Below are positions 8,481 to 17,720 of a DNA stretch of 64,000 nt, in pieces. This DNA comes from Arthrobacter sp. 9V (GTDB lineage: Bacteria; Actinomycetota; Actinomycetes; Actinomycetales; Micrococcaceae), in contig NZ_LR732912.1 in assembly GCF_902506065.1 (NCBI RefSeq), forward strand, positions 2,847,016 through 2,911,015, written 5' to 3'. Numbering within the stretch: position 1 is the first letter of the stretch; each line of letters starts with the position of its first letter. Position numbers and translations under genes: made by a program. The notes beneath the pieces are model-generated. The model searched no databases. It was given only the letters and a program-made list of their open reading frames with translations, and was not told the DNA's origin.

Positions 8481-9740
8481 CTACACAACAGAGTCCCGGG
8501 ACCCGCGCCACGCAGTGCTTGAATTACGCGCCCAGGGGCAAATGGTCCCGCGCCCCAGGAGATCCATGAGCAACCCGGCGAGTCGATAGCCTGGCTGGGC
8601 GGCCTCTGCCTCGCTGAGGCACGCATGGGCAATGGACCCGCGCCCCTTGCACCAGGCAATCCAGCCCTGCAGGGTCAGTCCCGCTGCCGGCACGACGCCG
8701 GCTTCGCCGTCGACGCATAGCCCAGCCAGCACCTCCTCTAGTGCATTGAGGGTGTTCCAGGAAGGCTTTTCCGGTCGCATTCCAAGCAAGACGTCGCCAT
8801 AGGTGAAGGCGTCTCCATCGGTATTTCGTTCAGGTAATACCTTGGCAGCGCGAACTCCCGGGCCCTCTACTCCCAGTTCTTGAAGATCGAACGGCGTGTC
8901 GCCGTCGTCGTCTTTGTCCAGAAAGAATCCGAACCCTGCGGCCCCGAACTTGGCAGAGTCCAGGCCTGCTGCAGCCATGACCACCACGGCGTCCCGCCAC
9001 GCAGGAACCCTGAGGGTTGCTCTGAGGAAGCCCATGACTTGTGCATCTGCGCCTGGCTGCAGGGGATCGCCCGCTTCTACCCGATCCAGCACGTGGTGCC
9101 ACACCGCAAGGATGGAGTCCAGGCAGCGTTCACTCCGCCACTTACCGAGGATCTGCTTGCCGTAGCGCGACTCAGCAGCCAGCACCAAAGGGTCAACCGC
9201 CCTTGGACTTGGCAGCCGCCGTTTTTCAAGCCCGCTCCTGGGCGAAGGGCCAATGGAGCTCCCCCGGTACACCAGTTCTGCGCTGACTCTGCTGTTCTTG
9301 ATGCGATCAACCGGCAATCCCGGCACCGGGCAACACTGAAGGTCTGTGCAGTAGGCACTTCGCCAGTACTCGGAGCCAACCAGCCATGCGTCGCGAACCG
9401 ATAAGTCCACCTCATCAAGACTCAGCTGCAGGGCTTGGAGCAACGGGACGGCCTGCCGGACCACGTTGCCGTCTTCCCACCCGGAGTCGCTGTAGACCGC
9501 GAGCACCACCCCGTTGGCGTCCTCATCGGCAATCAGGAAACTGCGGATATGGTTTGCAAAATGTGCGTACGCCTCCAATGAACCCAGGTTTGGCAGGTCC
9601 ACGCGCAGCGTAGCTCCAAGGACTTTGCCTTGCATGGTGATTGCCACCAGGCTGTCCTCGGGCCAATAACCCAACATGTGGGGAATGTAGCCAAGAATAT
9701 CTTCGGGTTGGTGAATGCTGAGCGTCGTATTGGAAGTCAT
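8481..9740 (-). CDS. DUF4192 domain-containing protein
   Basis: 419 residues. The N-terminus (SIHQPEDILGYIPHMLGYWP followed by EDSLVAI) is the recognisable start of DUF4192, an actinobacterial family of unknown function. No signal peptide, membrane helix or catalytic motif can be seen, so it is probably cytosolic. ATG at 9740 has GGGTGG upstream. It reads toward rpoD on the same strand with 246 bp between, and may have its own promoter. Confidence 0.82.
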   Translation of the reverse strand: MTSNTTLSIHQPEDILGYIPHMLGYWPEDSLVAITMQGKVLGATLRVDLPNLGSLEAYAHFANHIRSFLIADEDANGVVLAVYSDSGWEDGNVVRQAVPLLQALQLSLDEVDLSVRDAWLVGSEYWRSAYCTDLQCCPVPGLPVDRIKNSRVSAELVYRGSSIGPSPRSGLEKRRLPSPRAVDPLVLAAESRYGKQILGKWRSERCLDSILAVWHHVLDRVEAGDPLQPGADAQVMGFLRATLRVPAWRDAVVVMAAAGLDSAKFGAAGFGFFLDKDDDGDTPFDLQELGVEGPGVRAAKVLPERNTDGDAFTYGDVLLGMRPEKPSWNTLNALEEVLAGLCVDGEAGVVPAAGLTLQGWIAWCKGRGSIAHACLSEAEAAQPGYRLAGLLMDLLGRGTICPWARNSSTAWRGSRDSVV

Positions 9741-9830
9741 GGTTCCACCCTGCTCAACTCCGGCCGGAGGAAACAGAGACCATCATGCCTATGTGGAAAA
9801 GCGGCGCGGCAAATCCAGCGGCGGGCGGTG

Positions 9831-11186
9831 TTATTCCTCGCCGGCAGACCCGGCCCGTGCCGCGCGTCGTCGCTCGATACGTTCCCGGCGCTGCCTTGCA
9901 AGGGCGGACAGCAGCGGCTGCACGTGGATACCCTGATTCGCCATCTGGCGGCGCACCTTCCGCCGCGTTACAAGGATGAGTACGGTTCCAAGGGCCAGCA
10001 GCAGGAACTGCACGCTGAGGGCAATACGGAATGGTGCGAGGCCATAGAGATCACCTCCGGAGAAGCCACTGGCGTACAGGACGTCCAGCACCAAGCCGAT
10101 GAGGTAGATCGCGACGAGCGCCGCGACGAAGCCGCCGACGTTGACAATACCGGTGGCCGTGCCGATTCGGTGTGAGGGATTGAATGTCCTGGCGAAGTCG
10201 AAGCCGATCATGGACCCGGGCCCGCCCACGGCCAGCACCACCACCAAAATCACCAGGAGCCACAAGGGGGCACGCTCGGGAAGGATGAGCACCGCAGCCC
10301 AAGCCAAGGCTGTGGCCAACGCAATCAACAGCACCATGGCGGATCTTCGCATGGGATGTTTGGAAACGAATCGCCCGAAGCCGGGCCCGGCAACAATTGC
10401 GGTTGCCACGAAAAGGGCCATGAGGCCGGAGACGGTTCCGGCATCGAGTCCCTGGGCAGACAACAGGAAGGGGTACCCCCAGGTCATCGCAAAAAGATTC
10501 CCGCTGAATTGAACGGTGAAATGGCTCCATAGCCCCAGCCGGGTTCCGGGTTGTTTCCAGGCACGGGACAACGAGATGCCGGTGGCTCGCAGGCCCTGGC
10601 CGGTTTCCCGCGGCGGGTGCCCCGGCGGGGCATCGCGGAGCACTGCCAGGACGAGGACCACGGCCAACACGGACATCGCCGCCAGAGTCAGGAAGGCTGG
10701 CGTCCAACCGGCCGTGTGAAGAAGCAGCGCGAACGGAACAACACTGAAGAGTTGGCCAAGTTGGCCACACATGCCGGTCAGCTGGGTGACCAGCGGCACC
10801 TTGGCAGGAGCGAACCACAAAGGGACCAGGCGGATCACCGAGATGAAGGTCATCGCATCGCCGGCGCCCACCAGGACCCGGCCCAGGACACCTCCGGGGA
10901 CACTGTCCGCAAAAGCCAATTGCAACTGCCCCAGACCCATCAGCACGGCACCGCCGGCAATCATGGCCCGGGAACCAAATCTGTCCACCAGGACGCCCAC
11001 GGGGATCTGCAAACCTGCGTAGACCAGCAATTGGAGCACGGTGAAGAAAGAGATGGCCGAGGCGCTGGCATGAAATCTGTCAGTGGCCTCCAGACCTGCC
11101 ACACCGAAGGAGGTCCGCTGCGCCACCGCCACCAGGTAGGCGAATACGCCGATCGTCCAGATGAGCCAGGAGCGGGAAGCATTCAC
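9831..11186 (-). CDS. MFS transporter
   Basis: 451 residues with about twelve membrane helices and the VLVDRFGSRAM signature in the loop after helix 2 (near residue 66). The first helix WLIWTIGVFAYLVAVAQR and the VLVGAGDAMTF stretch resemble nitrate/oxalate-type or generic MFS uptake carriers, but the substrate is undetermined. The C-terminal tail is strongly basic (RRERIERRRAARAG). GTG start at 11186. It lies 35 bp downstream of the PAC2 gene on the same strand and may share its transcript. Confidence 0.87.
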   Translation of the reverse strand: MNASRSWLIWTIGVFAYLVAVAQRTSFGVAGLEATDRFHASASAISFFTVLQLLVYAGLQIPVGVLVDRFGSRAMIAGGAVLMGLGQLQLAFADSVPGGVLGRVLVGAGDAMTFISVIRLVPLWFAPAKVPLVTQLTGMCGQLGQLFSVVPFALLLHTAGWTPAFLTLAAMSVLAVVLVLAVLRDAPPGHPPRETGQGLRATGISLSRAWKQPGTRLGLWSHFTVQFSGNLFAMTWGYPFLLSAQGLDAGTVSGLMALFVATAIVAGPGFGRFVSKHPMRRSAMVLLIALATALAWAAVLILPERAPLWLLVILVVVLAVGGPGSMIGFDFARTFNPSHRIGTATGIVNVGGFVAALVAIYLIGLVLDVLYASGFSGGDLYGLAPFRIALSVQFLLLALGTVLILVTRRKVRRQMANQGIHVQPLLSALARQRRERIERRRAARAGSAGEE

Positions 11187-11221
11187 CCCCTAATTATGCC
11201 TGCCGCCCACTCAAAGCAGAT

Positions 11222-12160
11222 TTATTGAGGCGAGTCTTTACGCGCCAAATAGGCCTCGACCGCGGCCCCGATGTCTTCTGCGTTGGGCAGTTCATCATTC
11301 TCATCAGCCAACAGCGAGCGGCGGACGATACCTTCTGATTTCTCGTCGTACCGCGTCTCAAGATTTGTCACTACTGCCTGGACTTCCTCGGAAGCCTGGA
11401 TCTGCTCGGCAATCTGCCGGCCTACTTCGCGTCCGGCTTCACGAAGCCTGTCCGTTGGCAGCATGAGCGACGTTGCGGCCCCCAGGTATTCCAAACCGGC
11501 TACAGCGGCAGGCGGGTACTCCGCTTCAGAGAGGTAATGCGGGACATGGATGACGTATCCGGCAACGTTGCGTTCGGCTTCGGTGAGGCGGAGTTCAAGA
11601 ATGTGTCCAATGGCGGCGGGAACGTCAACGGTGGGCTTCCAACTCGAAATTCCCTCAATGAGCTCGGGCATATTGCCGTGGACCGTGACGCCCACAGGCC
11701 TGGTGTGCGGCACGGGCATGGGAATGGAATGGATCCAGGTCACCAAGTTGACGTCGAGTTCTTCCACGATTCCAACCACCGCCCGCGAGAAGCGCTCCCA
11801 CTGGAGGTCCGGCTCGAAGCCGGCCAAAAGCAGAAACGGCTGGCCGAGGCCGTCATTGAGCTTGTACAAGCCCAGCTTTGGCGCCTGGTAGTCCTGAAGA
11901 TGGTCCTCCACGAAGCTGATGTGAGGCCGCCTGGAACGGTAGTCAATGAGTTGGTCGGCATCGAACATGGCCACCACCTCCGCGCCGAGTTCGTCCAACA
12001 GTTCCGCGTTGATCTGCCGGACTACGTGACCGGCATCGGCAAAGCCCGTGAATCCCATGACCATGTTCAACCCGCGAAGCTCAGGGCTGTGGAACGTCTC
12101 TATGTTTCGCGCATACAGCGATTCGGGGTCCAGGAGGGAGCCGGATATCCGTTCAAACAC
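11222..12160 (-). CDS. PAC2-family protein
   Basis: About 312 residues from a GTG at 12160, chosen because AAAGGA lies 8 bases upstream; an upstream ATG at 12184 would add eight residues. The PAC2 fold (proteasome assembly chaperone 2 / carboxylate-amine-ligase-like) is seen from LRGLNMVMGFTGFADAGHV (near residue 30) through DELGAEVVAMFDADQLIDYR. The C-terminal helix bundle is charged (EQIQASEEVQAVVTNLETRY). Actinobacterial PAC2 proteins often lie near pup/proteasome or aminopeptidase genes; here leucyl aminopeptidase lies divergently beyond a 306-bp gap. A protein-quality role is plausible but unproven. Confidence 0.84.
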   Translation of the reverse strand: MFERISGSLLDPESLYARNIETFHSPELRGLNMVMGFTGFADAGHVVRQINAELLDELGAEVVAMFDADQLIDYRSRRPHISFVEDHLQDYQAPKLGLYKLNDGLGQPFLLLAGFEPDLQWERFSRAVVGIVEELDVNLVTWIHSIPMPVPHTRPVGVTVHGNMPELIEGISSWKPTVDVPAAIGHILELRLTEAERNVAGYVIHVPHYLSEAEYPPAAVAGLEYLGAATSLMLPTDRLREAGREVGRQIAEQIQASEEVQAVVTNLETRYDEKSEGIVRRSLLADENDELPNAEDIGAAVEAYLARKDSPQ

Positions 12161-12466
12161 GGCGTGTTCCTTTCGCAATGACAAAGTCAGGTAGATCCCG
12201 CACCAACATTCGGCTGCGGAGCGGTATTAATTCTTACAACGCCGCACGGCCAAGGGTCATTCCTGCCGCTGGTGTGCCGCAGCTCTCATTAATTGCCGTC
12301 CTCAGCGCTCAGAGAGACTACGATCGAAACTGGTCCTCGTCCTTTTGCGATGCCGGACCAGAAGACCAAGGCCGCCGTCGCCGGACGACGTCGGGCGCGT
12401 ATCGGGGCAGGCCGCCAAACATGCGGCCCCGCCATGCAATGCAGAGAGAAGTGAGGACACATCCTC
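12161..12466. other. Intergenic region between PAC2 gene and pepA
   Basis: 306 bp separating divergent genes. I see no convincing gene. A short frame beginning at the ATG near 12351 (MPDQKTKAAVAG...) would overlap the pepA start and has no clear ribosome-binding site. It must hold both promoters; a GTGAGGA Shine-Dalgarno precedes pepA. Confidence 0.4.
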
Positions 12467-13990
12467 GTGGTCAAGACTACTGACATCATCCTGGGCATCA
12501 TCGCCAAGGACCTGAAAAAGTCCCCCAGCGACGCACTTGTGATTGGCGTTGCGCAAGGTACGGATGGGCCGGTTCTGCTGTCCAATCCGTTGAGCGCGAA
12601 GGCCGCCGAATCCCTTGCAGGGTCGCTGAAGCTCTTGGGAATCACCGGCGCTGCCGATCAAGCCCACCGGCTCCCGGGCTTGCCCGAGACAGGCTCAGGG
12701 ATTCTTGTCCTTGCAGGAGTGGGAAAGCTTCCTGATGACCGAAACCTGGGCGAAGAAGCCCTGCGGCGCGCTGCGGGGTCCGCCGTGCGCCAGCTGGCCG
12801 GTACACCTTCGGTTACTTTGGCCTTCCCGACGGCGACCCTCGCCGATGTCGCGGCTGTTGCCGAAGGCGCCGCATTGGGCGCCTATTCCTATACAGAGTT
12901 CCGTTCCAGCAAGGACGGGCTGAAGGCACCTGTGGCAAAGGCGCTGATTTTCTCCGATGTGGATGCCAGGTCTGCCCAGCCTGCCCTGGACCGCGCCATC
13001 GTGCTGGCTCGAGCCGTCAACTCAACCCGCACACTGGTCAACCAACCGCCGAGCCACCTGTACCCCGAGTCCTTCGCCGAGTCCGCCAAGGAACTGGCCA
13101 AAGGCCTTCCGGTCAAGATCACCGTCTGGGATGAAAAGCGCCTGGAAAAAGAAGGCTTTGGAGGTATCCTCGGCGTCGGCAAGGGCTCTACCCGCCAGCC
13201 GCGCCTGGTCAAAGTCGAATACGCCCCCGCCAAGGCCACAAAGAAGATTGCCCTCGTCGGCAAGGGCATCACGTTCGACACCGGCGGTATTTCCATCAAA
13301 CCGGCCCTCGGCATGGGTGATATGAAGAGCGACATGGCCGGCGCCGCCGTCGTACTTAACACTGTCTTGGCCATCGCCTCCCTCGGTTTGCCCCTCAAGG
13401 CGACCGCATGGCTCTGCATTGCAGAGAACATGCCTTCAGGCGCCGCAGCCCGGCCCGCTGACGTATTCACGATCTACGGCGGCAAAACTGTTGAGGTTCT
13501 GAACACAGACGCTGAAGGGCGTCTGGTGATGGCCGACGGCATCGTCGCGGCCAGCTTGGAGAAGCCGGATGCGATCATCGACGTCGCAACACTGACAGGT
13601 GCTCAGCTGATCGCCCTTGGTTTGCGCACTGCCGGCATCATGGGGTCAGACTCCGTCACCGCTGCGTTGAAGTCAGCCGCTGACAGGGCAGGCGAACTTG
13701 TCTGGCCCATGCCTTTGCCCGAAGAACTCCGTCCCAGCCTGGATTCACAAGTGGCGGACCTGGCCAACATTGGTGAGCGTAACGGCGGCATGATGACCGC
13801 AGCGGTCTTCCTCCGCGAATTCGTGGGCAAAGACGACGCCGGGCAGCAGATCCCGTGGGCCCACGTGGACATCGCCGGGCCGTCGTTCAACAACGGCGCT
13901 CCGTATGGATACACGCCCAAGCAGGGTACCGGATGCACCGTCCGAACCTTGGTTGCCTACGCCGAGGACCTCCTGGCCGCCTCTGCCTAG
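12467..13990 (+). CDS. pepA: Leucyl aminopeptidase (M17)
   Basis: 507 residues, full length for the family. It removes N-terminal residues from peptides in the cytosol as a hexameric two-metal enzyme. The N-terminal macro-like domain covers about 1-180. In the catalytic half, KGITFDTGG supplies Lys266 and Asp271, MKSDMAG follows near 285, and the signature NTDAEGRL begins at residue 346 with Asp348, Glu350 and Arg352. GTG start with GTGAGGA upstream. In mycobacteria the orthologue also lies just before the lipoate/glutamine synthetase block, so position supports the assignment. Confidence 0.95.
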   Translation: MVKTTDIILGIIAKDLKKSPSDALVIGVAQGTDGPVLLSNPLSAKAAESLAGSLKLLGITGAADQAHRLPGLPETGSGILVLAGVGKLPDDRNLGEEALRRAAGSAVRQLAGTPSVTLAFPTATLADVAAVAEGAALGAYSYTEFRSSKDGLKAPVAKALIFSDVDARSAQPALDRAIVLARAVNSTRTLVNQPPSHLYPESFAESAKELAKGLPVKITVWDEKRLEKEGFGGILGVGKGSTRQPRLVKVEYAPAKATKKIALVGKGITFDTGGISIKPALGMGDMKSDMAGAAVVLNTVLAIASLGLPLKATAWLCIAENMPSGAAARPADVFTIYGGKTVEVLNTDAEGRLVMADGIVAASLEKPDAIIDVATLTGAQLIALGLRTAGIMGSDSVTAALKSAADRAGELVWPMPLPEELRPSLDSQVADLANIGERNGGMMTAAVFLREFVGKDDAGQQIPWAHVDIAGPSFNNGAPYGYTPKQGTGCTVRTLVAYAEDLLAASA

Positions 13991-14073
13991 CACGTCCTGC
14001 CTTCCGGGGCTGCCCGGGCTGCCTGCCGGATCTCCGGCGGCCGCCCGTGCAACCCCGGAATTATGCGGGGTGT

Positions 14074-14115
14074 AGCGCTGTGTCACAAGTGAACGTGAGT
14101 CTGGACACAAGCGCT
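14074..14115. repeat. Interrupted inverted repeat upstream of lpdA
   Basis: AGCGCTGTGTC (14074-14084) and GACACAAGCGCT (14104-14115) are inverted copies with one bulged base, separated by 19 nt. It lies about 170 bp before the lpdA start in the 292-bp gap after pepA, which holds no gene. It could be an operator or a weak pepA terminator; there is no T-tract. Confidence 0.4.
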
Positions 14116-14282
14116 CCCCAAAACGCCCGCAGAGGGTGGAGCATGGGTAGGTGGTTCGCTAAGGTGAACTCGATAGTCACAAATGCAAGAGAACTTAGGT
14201 GCTGGCATAATCACGGCAGAACAAGTTCCAAAGACCAGATGACACCAGTCCCGTGTCATCATTCACGCGAGGGAGCGTTTTA

Positions 14283-15665
14283 GTGGCCGATCAGGCAACT
14301 GCGCAAGAATTCGACATCCTGGTACTCGGTGGCGGCAGCGGCGGCTACGCCACTGCCCTGCGGGCCGTTCAGCTTGGGTTCACCGTTGGCCTTGTGGAAA
14401 AGGCAAAGCTCGGCGGAACCTGCCTGCACAACGGTTGCATTCCCACCAAGGCACTCCTGCACTCGGCCGAATTGGCTGACCATGCACGCGATTCCGCCAA
14501 GTACGGCGTGAACGTCACGCTCGACAGCATCGACATGTCGGCCGTGAACGCTTACAAGGACGGCATCATCGCCGGAAAGTTCAAGGGCCTCCAGGGACTT
14601 ATCAAGTCCAAGGGCATCACCGTCATTGAGGGTGAAGGCAAGCTTCAGGGCAACAACACCGTCGTCGTGAACGGCACCTCCTACACGGGCAAGAACATCG
14701 TTCTGGCCACGGGTTCCTACTCCCGGTCCCTGCCCGGCCTGGAAATCGGCGGCAAGGTCATCACCTCCGACCAAGCCCTCACCATGGACTACATCCCCAA
14801 GAGCGCCATTGTCCTGGGCGGCGGCGTCATCGGTGTCGAGTTCGCTTCCGTCTGGAAGTCCTTCGGCGTGGACGTCACCATCATCGAAGGCCTCCCCTCG
14901 CTGGTCCCCAACGAGGACGCCGCGATCGTGAAGAACCTTGAGCGTGCATTCAAGAAGCGCGGCATCAAGTTCACCACCGGTATCTTCTTCCAGGGCGTTG
15001 AGCAGAACGACGACGGCGTCAAGGTCACCTTGGTTGATGGCCAGACCTTCGAAGCCGACCTCCTGCTCGTTGCAGTTGGCCGTGGTCCAGTGACCGCCAA
15101 CCTTGGCTACGAAGAAGCCGGTATCACCATCGACCGCGGCTTCGTCATCACCAACGAGCGCCTCCACACCGGCGTCGGCAACATCTACGCCGTTGGCGAC
15201 ATCGTCCCCGGCGTCCAGCTTGCACACCGCGGCTACCAGCAGGGCATCTTTGTCGCAGAGGAAATCGCCGGCCTGAACCCGGCAATCGTCGAGGACATCA
15301 ACATCCCCAAGGTCACCTACTGCGAGCCTGAAATCGCCACGGTGGGCTACACCGAAAAGGCCGCCAAGGAGAAGTTCGGCGACGACCAGGTGCAGACCCA
15401 GGAATACAACCTGGCCGGCAACGGCAAGAGCTCAATCCTGGGCACCGGTGGCATCGTCAAGCTTGTCCGCCAGAAGGATGGCCCCGTGGTGGGCATCCAC
15501 ATGATCGGCTCCCGCATGGGCGAGCAGATCGGTGAAGCCCAGCTGATCGTGAACTGGGAAGCCTACCCGGAGGACGTGGCCCAGCTGGTACACGCCCACC
15601 CCACCCAGAACGAAAGCCTGGGCGAAGCCCACCTTGCCCTCGCGGGCAAGGCTCTCCACGGCTAA
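14283..15665 (+). CDS. lpdA: Dihydrolipoyl dehydrogenase (E3)
   Basis: 460-residue FAD/NAD flavoprotein disulfide reductase that re-oxidises dihydrolipoyl groups of 2-oxoacid dehydrogenase complexes. The Rossmann GGGSGGYATALRA motif begins near residue 14. The redox disulfide is Cys47/Cys52 in GGTCLHNGCIPTK. A second GGGVIGVEFAS motif for NAD lies near 180. The dimer-interface HAHPTQNE gives the active-site His439/Glu444 pair. GTG start at 14283 with GAGGGAG upstream; the frame is open further up but without a better site. sucB follows 111 bp later, across a large hairpin, so one E3 probably serves both pyruvate and 2-oxoglutarate dehydrogenases. Confidence 0.96.
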   Translation: MADQATAQEFDILVLGGGSGGYATALRAVQLGFTVGLVEKAKLGGTCLHNGCIPTKALLHSAELADHARDSAKYGVNVTLDSIDMSAVNAYKDGIIAGKFKGLQGLIKSKGITVIEGEGKLQGNNTVVVNGTSYTGKNIVLATGSYSRSLPGLEIGGKVITSDQALTMDYIPKSAIVLGGGVIGVEFASVWKSFGVDVTIIEGLPSLVPNEDAAIVKNLERAFKKRGIKFTTGIFFQGVEQNDDGVKVTLVDGQTFEADLLLVAVGRGPVTANLGYEEAGITIDRGFVITNERLHTGVGNIYAVGDIVPGVQLAHRGYQQGIFVAEEIAGLNPAIVEDINIPKVTYCEPEIATVGYTEKAAKEKFGDDQVQTQEYNLAGNGKSSILGTGGIVKLVRQKDGPVVGIHMIGSRMGEQIGEAQLIVNWEAYPEDVAQLVHAHPTQNESLGEAHLALAGKALHG

Positions 15666-15681
15666 GTCTTACCAAGACCCA

Positions 15682-15726
15682 CGGGTCAGGTGCGTGTGGC
15701 GGAATATGCCGCATGCACCTGACCCG
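15682..15726 (+). repeat. 20-bp imperfect hairpin between lpdA and sucB
   Basis: The left arm (starting CGGGTCAGGTGCGTG) pairs with the right arm (ending ATGCACCTGACCCG) over 20 bp, including three G-T wobbles, around a five-base loop at 15702-15706. There is no T-run after it, so it is either a poor terminator, an attenuator or an mRNA-stability element separating E3 from E2 expression. Confidence 0.7.
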
Positions 15727-15776
15727 GACCAGCAGAATTCATCCGCACAAAGATCAATAAGGAGAACGGGGACGAC

Positions 15777-17543
15777 ATGTCTGAATCCGTTAACTTGCCC
15801 GCCCTCGGTGAGAGTGTCACCGAAGGAACCGTCACCCGCTGGCTCAAGCAGGTTGGTGACCGGGTGGAGATCGACGAGCCGTTGCTCGAGGTTTCAACCG
15901 ACAAAGTAGACACTGAAATCCCTTCTCCGATCTCTGGCGTCATCGAAGAAATCCTCGTCGCTGAAGACGAGACGGCCGAAGTAGGCGCCCCCTTGGTCCG
16001 TATCGGCGACGGCTCCGGCTCAGCCGCTCCGGCACCTGAAGCCGCACCGGCTGAGGAAGCACCCGCTGCCCCTGCCGAGCAAACTGCACCCGCAGAGGCT
16101 GCTGCTGCGCCTGCAGCTGAAGAAGCGCCTGCCCCTGAGGCCCCCGCTGCTTCCGGCGGCGAAGGCCATGAAGTAACTCTCCCTGCACTGGGCGAAAGCG
16201 TCACCGAAGGTACTGTCACCCGCTGGCTCAAGGCCGTAGGCGACACCGTTGAGGTTGACGAGCCGCTCCTGGAGGTGTCCACTGACAAGGTTGACACCGA
16301 GATTCCTTCCCCGGTAGCGGGCACGCTGCAGGAAATCCGTGTCAGCGAGGACGAGACCGCTGAGGTTGGCTCCGTTCTGGCCGTCATCGGTTCCGGTGCA
16401 GCAGCCCCGGCAGCCGCCCCTGCTCCCGCAGCCGAGGCACCCGCAGCAGCTCCTGCCGCTCCGGCACCTGCAGCAGCTCCTGCACCCGCAGCCGCTCCGG
16501 CACCCGTAGCCGCTCCGGCACCCGCAGCTGCTCCCGCTCCCGCAGCGGCCGCTCCTGCACCTTCCGCTGCACCGGCCCCCGCTGCTCCCGCAGCAGAAGG
16601 TTCTTCGGAATCCGGTTACGTAACTCCCCTGGTTCGCAAGCTTGCCAACCAGCACGGCGTGGACATCGCCTCGGTTTCCGGCACGGGCGTCGGTGGCCGC
16701 ATCCGCAAGCAGGACGTCCTGGCCGCCGCTGAAGCCAAGCAGGCAGCCGCAGCCCCCGCTGCAGCTGCTCCGGCGGCTGCTCCGGCTGCCAAGGCCGCAG
16801 CCCCGGTAGTGGCGTCCTCGCTGCGAGGCACCACCGAGAAGGCCCCGCGTATCCGTCAGGTCATTGCCCGCCGTATGCGTGAGTCCCTTGAGGTCTCCAC
16901 TCAGCTGACCCAGGTGCACGAGGTCGACATGACCAAGATCGCCAAGCTCCGCCTCAAGGCCAAGAACTCGTTCCAGGCCCAGAACGGCGTCAAGCTCACC
17001 TTCCTGCCGTTCATCGCCAAGGCGGTGGCCGAGGCTCTCAAGCAGCACCCGAAGCTGAACGCCGCGTACGACGAATCCAAGCAGGAAATCACGTACCACA
17101 ACGCCGAGCACCTGGCGATCGCAGTGGACACTGACAAGGGCCTTCTGGTTCCCGTCATTTCCGACGCCGGCAACCTGAACCTTGCTGGCCTGGCCAGCAA
17201 GATCGCCGACGTCGCAGGCCGTACCCGCGATGGCAAGATCGGCCCGGACGAGCTTTCCGGCGGCACCTTCAGCATCACCAACATCGGTTCCGTTGGTGCA
17301 CTGTTTGACACCCCCATCATTAACCAGCCTCAGGTAGGCATTCTCGGAACCGGTGCGATCGTCAAGCGGGCCGTTGTGGTTGCCGACGAGAACGGCGACG
17401 ACTCGATCGCCATCCGCTCCATGATGTACCTGTCGCTGACGTACGATCACCGTCTGGTGGATGGTGCGGACGCAGGCCGCTTCCTGCAGACTCTCAAGGC
17501 CCGCCTTGAAGAGGGCGCTTTCGAAGCAGACCTCGGTCTCTAG
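15777..17543 (+). CDS. sucB: Dihydrolipoamide acyltransferase E2 with two lipoyl domains
   Basis: 588 residues. Two lipoyl domains carry lipoyl-lysine sites in [12 protein letters not shown] at Lys43 and Lys171. Ala/Pro-rich linkers join them to an E3-binding domain (about 279-315, [16 protein letters not shown]) and the C-terminal acyltransferase core with the catalytic His558 and Asp562 in DHRLVDG. It is annotated as the 2-oxoglutarate dehydrogenase E2, but actinobacteria often use this E2 for the pyruvate complex, so succinyl versus acetyl transfer cannot be fixed here. ATG has AAGGAG upstream. LpdA is the direct neighbour, and lipB/lipA lie downstream, supplying the cofactor. Confidence 0.93.
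   Translation: MSESVNLPALGESVTEGTVTRWLKQVGDRVEIDEPLLEVSTDKVDTEIPSPISGVIEEILVAEDETAEVGAPLVRIGDGSGSAAPAPEAAPAEEAPAAPAEQTAPAEAAAAPAAEEAPAPEAPAASGGEGHEVTLPALGESVTEGTVTRWLKAVGDTVEVDEPLLEVSTDKVDTEIPSPVAGTLQEIRVSEDETAEVGSVLAVIGSGAAAPAAAPAPAAEAPAAAPAAPAPAAAPAPAAAPAPVAAPAPAAAPAPAAAAPAPSAAPAPAAPAAEGSSESGYVTPLVRKLANQHGVDIASVSGTGVGGRIRKQDVLAAAEAKQAAAAPAAAAPAAAPAAKAAAPVVASSLRGTTEKAPRIRQVIARRMRESLEVSTQLTQVHEVDMTKIAKLRLKAKNSFQAQNGVKLTFLPFIAKAVAEALKQHPKLNAAYDESKQEITYHNAEHLAIAVDTDKGLLVPVISDAGNLNLAGLASKIADVAGRTRDGKIGPDELSGGTFSITNIGSVGALFDTPIINQPQVGILGTGAIVKRAVVVADENGDDSIAIRSMMYLSLTYDHRLVDGADAGRFLQTLKARLEEGAFEADLGL
16397..16599 (+). repeat. Ala/Pro-coding low-complexity linker in sucB
   Basis: About 68 codons of almost only alanine and proline, in repeats of the form [10 protein letters not shown], encoding the flexible swinging arm between the second lipoyl domain and the E3-binding domain. 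The nucleotide sequence is itself quasi-repetitive (gctccggcacccgcagc units), a likely site for length change by slippage. Confidence 0.8.
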
Positions 17544-17579
17544 GACCAAACGCCACTAAGTACCACTGCATCAGCACAA

Positions 17580-17609
17580 GGGCAGGCTACCGAAACCGGT
17601 AGCCTGCCC
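17580..17609 (+). terminator. Terminator after sucB
   Basis: 13-bp perfect stem GGGCAGGCTACCG / CGGTAGCCTGCCC with a four-base loop, followed by TTTC, 37 bp after the sucB stop. Confidence 0.8.
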
Positions 17610-17720
17610 TTTCTGCTGTGTATGCCGATTGCTCTGACTATCCGCCCGCTTCATCGGCTCCTGGCTCGCGTCCGCGTGGCTTTGCTACAGGACGTAGAAC
17701 CAACTGGATAAGCTGAGGTC

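Noticed and set aside
12178..12483. Small plus-strand frame before pepA (including a start near 12351)
   Set aside because: Overlaps the pepA start, has no ribosome-binding site and an Arg-rich composition typical of non-coding frames.
14280..15227. 315-codon minus-strand frame opposite lpdA
   Set aside because: Shadow of lpdA; the translation is an unusual Gly/Asp/Val-rich sequence without motifs.
16020..17549. 509-codon minus-strand frame rich in Gly/Cys/Arg over sucB
   Set aside because: Mirror of the Ala/Pro repeats of sucB; low-complexity Gly/Cys/Arg runs have no homology to known proteins.
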